Shown here: positions 1 to 12,175 of the stretch, in pieces | How positions within the stretch are numbered: position 1 is the first letter of the stretch | How the letters are laid out: each line of letters opens with the position of its first letter | NCBI GenBank assembly: GCA_014549065.1 | Contig: JACDOX010000223.1 | Span: forward strand, 735,640 to 799,639 | From: Cardinalis cardinalis | Taxonomy: Eukaryota > Chordata > Aves > Passeriformes > Cardinalidae | DNA: 64,000 nucleotides | Reading direction: 5' to 3' | The notes under the pieces: generated by a model | Database searches by the model: none | The model's input: only the letters and a program-made list of their open reading frames with translations | Told to the model about the DNA's origin: nothing | Translations under genes and position numbers: made by a program

Positions 1-480
1 CCCCCTCATTCACAAGAGCCACTTCTAGCGACGAGGTTTTATACAGTTTATTGTGCCCGAGGTGAAGGAGTCCCAGTTTCTTTTGTAACTGTGCACATTC
101 ATAGTTGGTTCTTTCACTGTGCAGACCTGGACAAAGGCCGTCTCCTGGTTGACAGCCAGCGTTGATCGAATCCAGGGAAGTCATGTATTCACATGTATCT
201 TCCTAGCGACTCTGGCTATCTTGATTGATGTTACCCGCAGGACAATGATTGCTCTTAGGCAGTTTCCGATGACTCGAGATACCGGTGATCATCGAGTTGG
301 GTGCGTCTATTCTTAGGCTAAAATGCCAATCATTATCTAGCTGTCTCCAGGAATTATGGAGTTTGAATAGATATCCCTCCCTCAGGCAGCTTGTGGTCAG
401 AGACTCGTTTGGATTTCACAGTCTTTATAAAATACATTCTTTGATAGCATGAATTATCTCTAACATATATTACAGTACCT
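1..480 (-). repeat. possible LTR fragment cut by the window edge
   Basis: No gene is visible here. Read on the minus strand, the block has a TATA-like stretch (424-432) and, near the left edge, an AATAAA signal (complement of 47-52) close to a second TATA-like stretch (37-43). It holds about a dozen CpG dinucleotides in the first 310 bases, far more than the AT-rich sequence that follows, which fits a fairly young insertion. I cannot place TG/CA ends or a target duplication, and I do not recognise the family. An unrelated CpG-rich host segment is the alternative. Confidence 0.3.
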
Positions 481-662
481 TCAGAACAGGGTCTTCTGGT
501 GCTGAAGTCCAGGCCCCCATGGTCTCAACGGTGATTCTAATCCACAAAAACACAGTTTGAAACTATGTAGCACTTTCTGCTGTATGCCATGGGGATTTTT
601 CACTGCAGCTTTACACTGTTTACAGTAGTTCACCGCAACAGCACTATCTACCCAGTAAAGTC

Positions 663-763
663 CCAGTTCTAACACCGAAGTTCCAGTTCTCACACAGTTT
701 TCCAGCTCTGACGCTGTTTTTATCCTGGTTTTAACACTGAAGTCCAGATCTGATGCTGTTTTC
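663..763. repeat. degenerate ~20-bp tandem repeat, about five units
   Basis: Five successive units begin CCAG or CCTG and carry a TCT/TTT-A/G-ACAC/GC core followed by GAAGT or GTTTT. Unit lengths are 19-22 bases. The copies are diverged, so this is an old minisatellite. The open frame running through it on the minus strand is explained by the repeat and is not called as a gene. Confidence 0.5.
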
Positions 764-844
764 AATCCCAGCTATTATGCCATTTGTCTCCCTTGCTCTG
801 TGGGCAGAATATGGCTGAGTCGCATCACTTCACAGGTCGCCACG

Positions 845-1127
845 TGAACATTGGCTTGGGGAGGGTGAGTGGGTTGGAGACAAAGAGACCACTCAGCCCG
901 ATGTTCATGTGGCACCAGAGAGCGTTTATTCTCAAGCCCTTCCTTAGAAAGAGCATTTGAAAACTTGGTCTGGATATTTTCATTGGCCCATCTTTAAGGC
1001 CCTTCAGGTTTTGGCCAGAGAAATGCCGGCAGCCCTGGGACTGCACGTGTGACTGGGCAAGGCCCCTGTCAGTCAAACCAGGGGCTGCTTAGTTTGCCTG
1101 GCACAAACCAGCTTGTATGTGGCAACA
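845..1127 (-). repeat. LTR (partial or solo), minus strand, same family as 63590-63869
   Basis: Read on the minus strand, the element starts with TGTTGCCACATACAAGCTGG at 1127 and contains an AATAAA signal (complement of 925-930) near its 3' part. Segments around the poly(A) signal (such as GTTCATGTGGCACCAGAGAG) and the CCTGTCAGTCAA segment recur in the same order and orientation near 63.6-63.9 kb, which is why both are called one LTR family. The far edge near 845 is not fixed by a clear CA end or a target duplication. No internal retroviral sequence is seen beside it. Confidence 0.5.
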
Positions 1128-1547
1128 CCTGCCCAGATGCCTTCATATGGAGATGTTTTTGGGAAGGTAGCAGCAACTCACTATCCACCCACGCCACTAC
1201 AGGAGTGTCCGTGCCTTCATTCCTAAGTGGCAGCTGGAATATAATACCTTTTCTCCAGGTGTTTCTTCATGACGTAGATGTGGTTTTTCAGCTGATTGGA
1301 AACCTTTTATAAGTTCTAAACAGAACCAGCAGCTACAATAATGTTTCAGAGCACAAGAGTAGACACAGACACGTGCTTTTCTTTCATAGTTCAAAAAACA
1401 ATATTACAAAGAACACTACTTCATTTGCATTTGAACCTATCTCAGCTGTCAGATTTTGCACTGCTGTGCACAAGCAGTACTCACAGTGAACTTATTTTAC
1501 ATATATGTGTAACAGCTTCTTGTAAATTTATATCTTTTGTTCCAGAG
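1128..1547. other. unassigned sequence between two LTRs
   Basis: Moderately AT-rich sequence with no recognisable gene or repeat. Short open frames on both strands have no recognisable domain. Confidence 0.4.
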
Positions 1548-2141
1548 TGTTGCAGTGCATTTTTGTCCCTAACAGTCTGTTCTGTTTCCCCCCTTCTTTG
1601 TTGGTTCAGTCTAAGTTATACCTTCCCCCCTAGCTGTCCATCTTCCCAAAGATGCACCCCTTGTTATAGAATGTTCTCTCTTCCTCCTCCTTCTGAGTTG
1701 TCAATCCCACATGGTACCTGTCCCCTGCTCTGGAAATCGCCTTGGAAATCCCCTAATGTTTGAAGCCCCATTGATTTGTTTGATTTGTTCCCCTCCCCTT
1801 GGGTTCCCCATTGGTTTGTATATTGTGAATCCTGCCCTATAATCCTCCCCCTGTGTTTTCCTTATTGGTTAAAGATTGTACCCTCCCCTTGAGACCTCCC
1901 CCGTATATAAACTCCTGCTTATGTTCTCAGTCTCTTGTCCCTGACCCTTCCTTGGAATAAATTGTTTTGGAAACCACACAGAAGACCTCTCCCTTATTGT
2001 TACTCTTGCCCTCAATGCTTGACAGCCTGTGTGTAGAGTTTAAACCCCTACAGCTGTATCCCAGACTGTGCTGCTTTCTGGGAAAAGCCCACTCTTGACC
2101 CGGTGTCGGGAACTGGCTGGGGAAAATCCAGCACTGTGTCA
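1548..2141 (+). repeat. solo LTR, plus strand
   Basis: The element starts TGTTGCAGTG and ends CTGTGTCA. It has a pyrimidine-rich U3 with repeated ATTGG (inverted CCAAT) boxes, a TATATAA box at 1904-1910 and an AATAAA signal at 1956-1961, in the order expected of an LTR. A 4-bp repeat, AGAG, flanks it (1544-1547 and 2142-2145), which may be a worn target duplication. No gag, pol or env sequence adjoins it, so it is probably a recombined solo LTR. Its head, its ATTGG spacing and its -TCA tail resemble the older LTR split by the provirus at 28831-38723. Confidence 0.65.
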
Positions 2142-2145
2142 AGAG

Positions 2146-4589
2146 AATTCATTTTCGTTCCTGTGATCACTCCCAATTTTTCTATCCCTTCTCATTGACA
2201 TGTCATGATAGCTCCTTATAAGAGTCATTAAAGGACAAGAACAAGAGATTATAGATAAAAAAATCCCATCTTCTTGCGATTTGATTTCCAAAATTGGTAA
2301 CTATCTGGTTAATGATAAGAAACATTGATCCACATGAGTTTTAGCATCTGGCACTCAACTTGAATTTAGGAATTATAGATTCTTCATTTTCCTTTCACTT
2401 TCAGATGTACCTTAAACATACAGAACACGAAAGCAGAAAAAGCTTTTATTAGGGGATAGCTGGGATTCTTCACTGAATCATTTTGAAGGATGTCAAGTTG
2501 CCCATAGCCTGCTAAAAATTAAACCTGTGCTACAAATTAAACATGTGCTACAAGTGTTACAAAACAACAAAAAAAGACAGGAATCTTCTCATTCCTAAGG
2601 GCTAAAATAGGAAAAACAGCTTCTGATGAAACCTCATCATCATGTAGAAACATTAATTTCAGAAAGTAATTATGGTACAGAAAAAGAAATTAGTGTGATC
2701 ATTACTGTGATGTTCTTCAATAAAAAATTTAGGCATATATTTTTATTAATTCCTTTATATAAAGCATTTTCCTGCAAGTGTTTTTATTATCACTGGAAGA
2801 AATAACTCACCTCCTGTTGCTTCCCATTGCTTTTAGCCTCAGATAGACACAGAATTTATCTCCTCCTCACGACCTCAGGAAGTATCAAGAGTCTTTAACA
2901 TTTATACCCAAACCCTTGGATTTTAATTTTTCCACAACTATTCAACTTCGAATTTTTAGAATGAAACTTCTTACACTATCTCCATTCTTTGGCTGGAGTG
3001 TTTTATGGAGTCATACAGCAAAAAGCACACAATTTGTCAGCTGTATCATTCTTGGAGTTACCTAGAATCAATTTATATTTAAATCTCCTTCTTTCCATAT
3101 CCATAAGAAATGCTGCTAAATTTCAGAAGTTGGCAAAACAGTCTATATAATTGAAGTAAAAATTTCCATTTCTTGCTAATTTTAGACAGAGAATTTATTG
3201 CTCCCTATTTGAAACATTTATATGCAATGAATACATCAGCTTTTTAGTAGGATGAGCTGTATAATTTCATTTCAGGCAAACACAAAAGTGTAAAGTGTTT
3301 CTGACTTGTAAGCCCTCATTTACATTTTAAAAAGTAATTTTAAGATAATAGGATTTTGAGGGCAGAATTTAGCCATGGCCTAACTGTTTGCCAAGGAATG
3401 TTCTGCCTCCTAGGCAGGGCTCCTGCTCCTTGGTAGAAAATGTTACTGAATCCACTAGAGATGACCACAGGAGTCAAAATGAGAACATGCAAGGTGACAC
3501 TGTAATGTAGGAGGGAGGTCAGAAACACCGTCATAAATAGAAATATGTGATGCCTATGAAATTAAAGTCATAGGACTGTGTTAATAAACTACTTGATCAA
3601 TGCTGAAAGCTTTTCTATGCAAAAATCTCTTTTATTGGCAGTTGGTAACTTCTCAGCACCTTTTCCATTCCGTTGTTTCACTTACAACTAGAATGATTTC
3701 CAAAAAATGAACATGAAGTTAAACAAACAATGGGCAGTGGCCAAACCTGCTTTTAATCCTGTAATAGTTGGTATGTATTCAGAGCATTGTTGTTTCATCT
3801 GCCTTGAATATCCAAAATATTGTACATATTAGCAAGACATGCCTGGGCTGCCCATTGTGGCCATTGCATGTAGAGTCATTGATGGCCAGAGCAACACTGG
3901 AATAGGAATTTATCAGACTTGGAAGAATGCAGTGAGTATTTCCCTGCTAATTGCCATCTCCCAAGTGGCTGTTAATTGCCTTTGTCATTGTCTGCAGTTG
4001 CCTCCACACAGGATCCAGCCCCTGAGCTCAAACTCCTGCTGGGGGTGNCTGGGAAAAACTCTGCAAATGGCTGGAACAGCCAGTCCTGCACCTTGGTATA
4101 GTAAAGGCAAAGCTTAGAAAAGATTTTAAAGTCCCCTCTCATGTTCAGGTATCTTTGTCAGCACCTCTAAGCTCTCCCAAGTTAAAGTTGTAAGGTTCGT
4201 TCAGTTCAGGAATGGGTCAGAAATTTACTTTGCAGAGAAAAGGAAGAGGAGCTGCCATCATCAATCCTGCCTTCAGTTGAGGGCTCTGGTCCTTAAAATC
4301 TGCTTTACTGCTGCTCCCTCCCCCCTGCCTCCAAATGAGATTTCATTTAATGGAAAAACGTTCAACCAATTCATTGAAGCTATTATTGAAAATACTTTAA
4401 ACTAACAAATGTCAAGGAAGTTGCATTTTTTATTTCTATTAGTTCTTAAATTCCACGCAGTCTAGAGAGAAGTAACCTAAATAATATTTATATTCCTCAA
4501 ACATAACCACATAACACTGCCAGGAAGATTTAGAGATTTCAGTAGATGAGCTCAATGGGGAGCCAATTAAGCCAACAGACCCTTCAGTA
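2146..4589. other. AT-rich unassigned sequence
   Basis: I see no convincing gene, RNA or repeat here. An open frame at 3839-4117 has no recognisable domain and contains an ambiguous base, so it is treated as chance. Confidence 0.4.
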
Positions 4590-4653
4590 ACTATATATCT
4601 GCCTTGGTAACTATACTATATATAGTATAGTTACCAAGGCGCAGATATATAGT
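4590..4653. repeat. near-perfect TA-rich palindrome with no spacer
   Basis: The left arm 4590-4620 is the reverse complement of the right arm 4621-4653, apart from a 2-base GC insertion in the right arm. The arms meet at position 4620/4621 with no loop spacer. The core arm reads CTGCCTTGGTAACTATAC. The sequence just to the right continues with further TAACTATATATA units. Such a palindrome can extrude as a cruciform and is often unstable on copying. Confidence 0.75.
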
Positions 4654-4699
4654 ATAGTAACTATATATAGTAACTATATATACACCTTGGTTTTGGTTT

Positions 4700-4765
4700 T
4701 ATGATCATAAAATAGTTTAGATTGGAAGAGACATTGATGATCATCCAATTCCAACAATATATCAT
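4700..4765 (-). repeat. CR1-like 3' tail fragment
   Basis: The sequence around TTAGATTGGAAGAGACATTG followed by GATCATCCAATTCCAAC matches the shape of a CR1 3' end read from its tail (minus orientation). Only about 65 bases are recognisable, so it is a short, old fragment. Confidence 0.4.
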
Positions 4766-5833
4766 TGTTCCAAAAAATTATTGTTGTACTTTCATAGAGT
4801 TGATTTGGAAATCTGCACTGGTTTGGTAGAAAATTGTCATATCCTGTATATTTTGAAAGAAATAGGCTAAAAATATTGATGTCTCTTTCAGGAAACTTTN
4901 CTTTTGCATACAATTTCTAATTCATCCTGAGTAAGTATTCCTGCTTCATCCCTTGTTTTATCTTAACCACACTAAAATAAAGGATTGACTTTTCCACTGT
5001 CCATCAATAACAGATCAGTGGATATAAAATAAAAATGAAATTGTGACTGAGACCCAGTATTTTTATTCCTTTGCAACTGCTAAATCAATACTTGCTTATC
5101 TAGCCCAAAACTCATGAGTTCAATATTAAAAAATACTATTACTATATTTACACTCCATCAGAGCTACAGGAACTTTATAGAGCCATATCCCCATGCTTCT
5201 CTATGATTTTTTTAATCCAAATTGTATTTAACCCCAGATTAGATAAAATCACAACCAGTCAAAAGATATGCCTGGTTCTGGAATGAGTAAATTCTATCTT
5301 ACTTAAATCCTTAAGATATTCCCATTCCTTACAGTGAAAACAGTATCATATCAATAATTTAAAGAATAATTTTGTGCACCTGACATTCAGTTGTAACTGT
5401 CTATAGCACTTTTCATGGATTTTCATGATAAACCTTAAGTTGAATTTTACTGACAGGAACTGATTGCCTCAGCCATCGTTTCATCAGGCAAACAACATTA
5501 GCACTTTCACCCTGCAAGAAGAAAATGCAAGCAACGGTCTGGTTATCTGAGGAAATTACTGTGTTTCTATTTTACCCTGTACAGAATTATCACAGCTTTG
5601 TTAACTGAAAACTCTTTTTGTTCTGTCCATGCTTGTCGATTAATTGATTTCTAAAATAATATTTAAGGTATTTCTCTTGCTTATTGTAAAAAATATTAAT
5701 GTGTTGCTAATGCTTAAAAATCAACCTCCCCATTCAGGAGAATAAACTGAAAAGCTATTGGCAGGGGTGGGAATTAAAATGTAATTATTCGAAATGTATT
5801 GGAACACTTCCCTTTCAGTGAACACATAACATA
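4766..5833. other. AT-rich unassigned sequence
   Basis: Nothing recognisable on either strand. Confidence 0.4.
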
Positions 5834-5945
5834 AAGTCATAGAATTACCAAATATTTGGGGATGGAAGGGACCCTAGAGATCATCTCATTCCAACACCAT
5901 GGACAGGGACACCTTCACTAGACCAGGTTGTTCAGAGTTCCCTAT
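5834..5945 (-). repeat. CR1 LINE 3' end fragment
   Basis: This is the typical CR1 3' terminus read in reverse: CATAGAATTACC, then GGATGGAAGGGACC, GATCATCTCATTCCAAC, and GACACCTTCACTAGACCAGG. CR1 is a non-LTR retrotransposon whose copies are nearly all truncated at the 5' side. This copy keeps only about 110 bases. Confidence 0.75.
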
Positions 5946-8686
5946 TTATGCTTTTGCATAAGTGTCACAAGGACTCTTTTTGGTTCTTTCTCATGTGCAT
6001 GTTTTAATCCAGCTTGGAAAAGTGAATATTGTAGCAAAGTGAAGAGATTAGGTCTGAGTATAAAGAAGCAGCTAAACTAATATCTTGTGTATGTTTGGAG
6101 TAACGAGCAAGCAATGGTGAAGTTCTGCTTGGAAAAGGAAATCAAATCGGCCTTCTCAGGAGATAACACTAATTCAAACTAGATACTTCTTTTAGTGGAA
6201 GCTCAATACCTTTAGACTAACTGAACCTAAGGAAAAGCGTTTTCATTAAGGATTATCTGTCTCGTTTGCAGAGACCTTAGTGAAGAGTAATGAACTTAAT
6301 GAAAAGTCCATGTAAGCATCAAGCTAAGAATTCTGGTGCTAAGACAGGGCAGCTGATCCCCTCCCTTGGAACCCACTGCTGCCATATGCATCTAATCTCA
6401 AGCAGAGGAGCTTGTTTGTAATGGAGAACTCTTCTCTGAATGGGGAACTCGCAAAGGAAAGCTGGCCTGTGCTTCCAGGCAAGAAGAAAAGTGAAAGTGA
6501 AGACAATTAGTGAGTTGCTGTCAGTTTTCACGGAAGCTGTGGACTCAAAAGACCTTTTACAGAAACTGGGGACAAACTCTTACTTATCAATCACTTTCCT
6601 ATACCCTGTTTTTCTCAGGGAAAAAAAAAAAAAAGCATTGACTTTTTCTGTATTACAGTTGATATTTTCCTTTTGATTCTGTTCCAAAAACATATGGTGG
6701 AACAGCTTTCCTGTTTCTTCCCAGCTTATTTACCATGGAAGTGCACTGAGCACCAGCACAAGGTAACGGCTGACAGCTGGGGGAGGAAACCTTCTAGCTT
6801 TATCCATGCAGGATCACACTCCCATGGCATCCCCCTCGGTGCTGCCAGAGAAAACCTCCTCCACAGGCTGTGTTATCCTTGGGAAGGGTCATTCAGGGTT
6901 TCTGGGAAGGGAGGAGTGGATGGAGGTGTTTTGACAGCAGTGACCATGGAAATGAAGCCCTGAAAACAGGAACAGCCCCCTGGGAAGTGTTCCACACCAG
7001 AAGGACATCTCACAAACAGGGAAAGCATCCCAAGAAACCAGGTGCAACTGCTGGGCTGTTTCCTTGGGAATTCTGGCAGATGGAAATGGAAAATGACTCT
7101 ACAGAGGCAGCAGAACAGATGCCAATGATTTACTGCCATGGCCTGCCCATGGTCAATAAAAACCAGAAACAAGGAAGAAAAACCTATTGGTAAACATAAA
7201 TTCATTCTGATAATTAAAAAAAAAAAAAAAAGTAAAAATCCTGGCTTGATGTCATATCATAAGAATTACCCCAAAGTGCCCCAAACTAGAATGATTCAAA
7301 AAACTGTATGTAGCTTAATGTAATTTGTATTTATCTAAAGACAAAATACTGGAGCTATTGTTTCTGCCCTTTTCAGTTTCTAAATACTGAAAAATTCCAC
7401 CTGGTAAAAGTCAGGAGAAAGAGAGATATTCCATCCTCAGCTGAGCTCTCTCAGTTTTCTGGCATTAAGTTATCCCCTTAATTGCCTGAGAATTTCCTCA
7501 GAGGCTTAATATTATTTATATTTAGTCCATAAAATTCTCAAAAATCCAAATGTTTAAGGTAATGCTCTATTGACCCTAATATTTAATATCTACAGATACT
7601 CTGTATCGATTTCAGTTAGTCCACATGATCTCTTTCCCCCTGCTCCCTGATGTGGAAAGAAAGACTCAGTTATTGCTTCTCTTGGTCAAATTCAGCCTGA
7701 TTTTCTTTCTCCTTTGAATTAGCAACTGTAGAAACATATATAGCAGTATTTAAAATTATATAATTGCATTAACAAAGCTTAAATGGATCAAATTTTCCCA
7801 ACAGAGTAAAAGAAAACACTGAAATTTCATTTTTACTATTGGCCTCATTTAGTGAGACCAAAACTTCCAGGAATGAGGTAATATTTTGATAAAAGTGTCC
7901 CTGCAACTTTTATTTTACTCCTGAATGATGAAAACTCTCTGGAATAAAGCAGAGGTAATCTGTTCCTTTGGAAATTCTGCAGTGAGGCTGGGTAAACACT
8001 GGGAAATAACACATAAAAATAACTGTCTCAGAGGAACTTCTTGATGCCTTCATTCTTAAATTATTAGTTNAGATTTTTACTAAGCGGGCATTTGGCACTT
8101 TCATGTTTTTGTCAAAAAGTTAAGGTTCTGAGAATTTTAATCTTAGCTCAAGCTTGGTGTTCAGCCTAGGCCAAAAATCCTCAATCTGTAAGTAATTTTT
8201 ATAGGAATAATCTGATTTTACTCAAACATGTAGAGAAGAAAAAGAGTCATATAAAATCCCCAACAATCCCTCCTCAGCTAAGGGCCTGTTACTGTTCCCC
8301 CTTGGATCCGGAAAAGGGCTCATTCTCAATTCTGATATGAACGTGTAGCTTCCAAAATTCCAAAAGCTTTAGTATAATATAAATTGAAGCTATTAAGTCA
8401 GTAGTGAAAATAACATTTATCCATTCAAATACCACTATAATTTGTTTGGTTCTTTCTCAACATTTGATAGAAATACCTTATTGATACAGAAATTATGAAG
8501 CCTCTTTCAGAGGATTCGAATTTGTAATTGTGGTTTAAAACACAGGTTAGAGCCAGATCACACAAAAGCACCAGTGGTATGTAAATATAGAAACAAAAGT
8601 AATGCATTCTATTTTTTTTATATTTATTTTCTTCCACGATTTGTGGTTCCATCTTTCCCAACATCAAAGATTTTGTTGGAAAAACC
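5946..8686. other. unassigned sequence with two poly(A) runs
   Basis: Homopolymer A runs lie at 6621-6634 and 7216-7231. The stretch 6690-7170 is less AT-rich and holds overlapping open frames on both strands, but none shows a recognisable domain. No gene is called. Confidence 0.35.
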
Positions 8687-8950
8687 TCACAGAATCATTC
8701 AAATTGGAAAAGAGCTACAAGGCCAAGTCCCAGCTGTGCCCAATGCCCACCCTGTCTCCAGCCCAGAGTGCTGAGTGCCACCTCCAGCCCTTCCTGGGAC
8801 ACCTCCAGGGATGGGCACTTCAAATCTCCCTGGGCAGCCCCTGCCAAGGCCTGAGCCCCCTTTCCATGAGGAAGTTCCTCCTGGTGTCCACCCTGAGCCT
8901 GCCCTGGCCCAGCCTGAGGCCATTTCCCCTCATCCTGTTACTTGTGGTCT
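8687..8950 (-). repeat. CR1 LINE 3' fragment, minus strand
   Basis: The tail begins at CACAGAATCATTCAAATTGG. It is followed by the standard reversed CR1 3'-UTR landmarks: CACCTCCAGGGATGGG, CTGGGCAGCCCCTGCC, and CAGCCTGAGGCCATTTCCCC. Open frames over this block arise from the repeat and are not genes. The copy is about 264 bases long and truncated on its 5' side near 8950. Confidence 0.85.
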
Positions 8951-10279
8951 GTGAGAAATGTCCAATCCCAACCATCACATTGCATGTTAAAATGGGTTGG
9001 TGATTTCATGGATCACTTGTTAGTTGTTTGGTTTTTTTTAAAGAAGATTATGTTTTCCTTGTTGAGCCCTTGTGATGTTCAGATTCACATTTTTTTCCCT
9101 ACACAGACACCAGTGCCTGGCACTGGTGTTCCTAAAAGTTCTTTCCCACACTTCAGTATAATTGTATGGCTTGAGCAATCAGTAGCCAATGAGAGGATTC
9201 TGGTCATGTGGCTGCAGTTAGGCCAGCAGCCTAAGAGTTAAAGAAAGAGGCCCGGGTTAATGTTGCTCCTCTCTCTTGGACTGCATGAAGCTTTTTTGGA
9301 ATGTTATTTAAAGACTAACCCTGTCCTCAGCTCATTTTTTAAAGCAAAGTCTGTGGTACTTGAACCTGTCTGCTTCAAGCCTTGATTAATGTCATTAGCT
9401 GCTGTTCTCCCTCTCTCCTCATTGCTGCCAGATGGAATGCTGAAGATTATTCTGCATCACTTAATTGGAGTTTATAATTAAAAAATGGTGAGTGCTATGG
9501 ACTCTGTTTTGCCTCTTTGATCCCAACACAGACAAACAAGTTTCTCTAATCAGTAATTCCCCCATGTCCCATCTCAGAGCCTGCCTGAGCTCATATGCCT
9601 CTCATCTTGCTGTATATGTTCTTTTTGCACTATTCTCTAAAACTGTGGCAATAAATTCTGGTCATAAATTTTTTTTTCCTTTTTAAAAAGTCATCCTACA
9701 TATGGAAATGCAGCTCTTTCTATGTCCTCCTGTGCATACCTCCCACAACATGCAGCAAAATAGCAACATGTGCCCAAACCATACATATGGCTCCTGGAAA
9801 GACAGCTCCAGGACTTTGGGAAGTTCAGCTAAGGATAATTTTGAGAAGTGACTTTCTGCATCATTTTTGGAGGACAGCCAAAGTGAGCAAAGGCAATTAT
9901 ACCTCTGCTTCTGTTTGTAGCAGCAAAGTGTGTGTGCACACACAGGAATGGGCATAAAAGTCTGCACGGTGCTTTTAAAGCAATTGCTTCTACCTTTCTC
10001 TATGTAAACAGTACCACTGCAGGCAGAACTAACATAGGAAGAGAAAATAGGTGGTTCAGGCCTCTCTTTTATTTTTGAGCTTGCAGTGCATGCCACAATG
10101 AGAGAATGTTCTCATACATGTAAAATATTCAGTGAAAATGGCCCACAATGACTGAAATGTCCTCCTTCAGAAAAAGAGACAGAAATATGAAAAGTACCAT
10201 CATTGGCCTTCAGTGCTGTGTCGCAAAAAGGCTGCTGGACTGGAGTCTCATTTGTTGGCATAAATCAGTGTGGCTCTGA
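8951..10279. other. AT-rich unassigned sequence
   Basis: No recognisable gene or repeat. The longest open frame (9683-10096, minus, 137 codons) has no family resemblance I can name and is probably chance. Confidence 0.35.
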
Positions 10280-10424
10280 CAGAAATTGTTCCCTGGCAGG
10301 GTGGGCAGGCCCTGGCACAGGGTGCCCAGAGCAGCTGGGGCTGCCCCTGGATCCCTGGCAGTGCCCAAGGCCAGGCTGGACTCTGGGGCTGGAGCAGCCT
10401 GGGACAGTGGGAGGTGTCCCTGCC
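10280..10424 (+). repeat. CR1 (GC-rich passerine-type) internal fragment
   Basis: It carries the block GTGCCCAGAGCAGCTGGGG, CTGGATCCCTGGCAGTGCC and GGAGCAGCCTGGGACAGTGG that recurs in at least eight other copies in this window. It stops at GAGGTGTCCCTGCC and lacks the usual 3' tail (TTCCAACCC...ATTCT), so both ends are missing. Confidence 0.8.
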
Positions 10425-12175
10425 TATGTTACTAGAGTTTCTTCCCAATATCCCAGATATGGCCCTATGAGACACTTTTCATTTTTTAAGCAGGCCTATG
10501 ATTTATGTGCTGCATTTTTAATCATGTCATATTTCTTACGGAATCATCTCCCTCCTGCCCCCCTCCAATTTGCTTCATACTAATTCATCTCTTCTACAGT
10601 GAGTTTTATTATTCATGAAAGAGAGTTGCTTCAGAAGAAGCAAGAGCTGAAGTGTCGAATGTCATATGGAGCTGTGGAAAGGCTGGACAAGGATCCACAA
10701 CTCCAGAAGAAACACTCCTGTAATCCCTTGCAGGCCAAGAGGAAGCCTGGGATCTCTTAAAGACTTTAGGGTTGAGAAAACAACTGTATCCATCAGTTCA
10801 TGTTCCTTTCACAGTGTCAGGATACTACAATGGAAAATCAAATCCATAGATTTTCCTGGAAAAAGTTTGGTCCTAGAAAAGCTTCCCTGTGTTGTACAAA
10901 TAAACAGAAGAAGCAGATGAAGTCTGGAAGAAGAAATGCCCAGCAACCCTGTCCTCACAGGCTCTCCACACCTCAGTGAAGTATTGCCCCAAAATAGATT
11001 TATCTGTACATATTTAGGGCCTAAACAGATATTATTTTCATCACAATACAAAAAAAATAATTTGAAATTGCTGAAATGTAACTCAGTAATACAGTTTCTA
11101 AAGAAATTTTTTCAGCTTTTGACTGTAATATTTAGTGCGTTGTCCGAGTGTAATGATGAGGTAATTGAGATTCAAGTCTGTGTACATCGTTATCTAAATC
11201 CATAAATTATAATCCAAAAAGGTAATAAAACCAGTCATTTTGAAGAGCACCCAACAGAGCCCACAATTTTCTGCTGTTGCTGTGCTCAGGATCAGCAGGA
11301 CACAAAAGTCAAAATGCTGGTTGACAAGAGATGCTGCTTATCATCACCCGGACTAAAGCAAATTATTTGACAAAACAAGGCCACTTTCATGTTACACTGG
11401 TGGGGTTTTGCAAAAAAAAACCCAAAAATCCAAAAAAACTCCTGGCAACTGGTAAAGAAGAGGAAACTAAACTAGAAATAGGGAATGACTACTGATTCCT
11501 CCCTTGGAGACAGTCGGATCTGGCTAGAAGCAGATTTCTTCTGAAATTACTGTTATTTCAGCATTTTATGGTTTTCTGTGAACAGCTATGATTGATAATA
11601 TGATTCAGAAAAAACCTATACTTAGCAAAAAGCATGTTTCTTTGTCATTAGGGCTTTTCTTTCCAGTTTAGACCACAGTTATGACGGAGGTATTTACTTT
11701 TTTATTTATTTCAGTGCTTTTCCTTTTGCTCTTCTGTTCTCATATGTTTTTTCTTTTGTAAATGTTAAGGTCTGTAAAATAGAGTTTTATAAGGAGGAGA
11801 GTGTGGAAGTAGAAGGCTGCAAAAGTCTCTTTATTTCATGCGTCTGTCACCCAAAGCTGAAAAGCAACTGCTGCACTTTTTTGAGTACACACCTCCGTAT
11901 TTTTATGAGGGACAGGAACAAACTGTAGTGCTGTGGTCATTCTTTGAAACAACCTAATGAATAGTTTAGCCAAAAATAGTTTTGTTGGCCACAATGAAGG
12001 CATATTAAGAAACCAAGCGTGCCCCTCCTTGTTCCTTCAGACCTACCTGCCAAATCAATGGATTTGGGGCACAAGACTCCTCTCTGGAAGTCATGTGGAA
12101 AATAGTGTCAGTGCTTATTAAACTGCCATCTGCAATCAGATATTAAGTTATAATATCTTAGAATTATTGAAGAAA
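10425..12175. other. AT-rich unassigned sequence
   Basis: No recognisable gene, RNA or repeat. Open frames at 10666-10920 and 10936-11205 show no domain. Confidence 0.35.

Noticed and set aside
9683..10096. Minus-strand frame of 137 codons
   Set aside because: No recognisable domain or splice context; a similar length is expected by chance in 64 kb on six frames.
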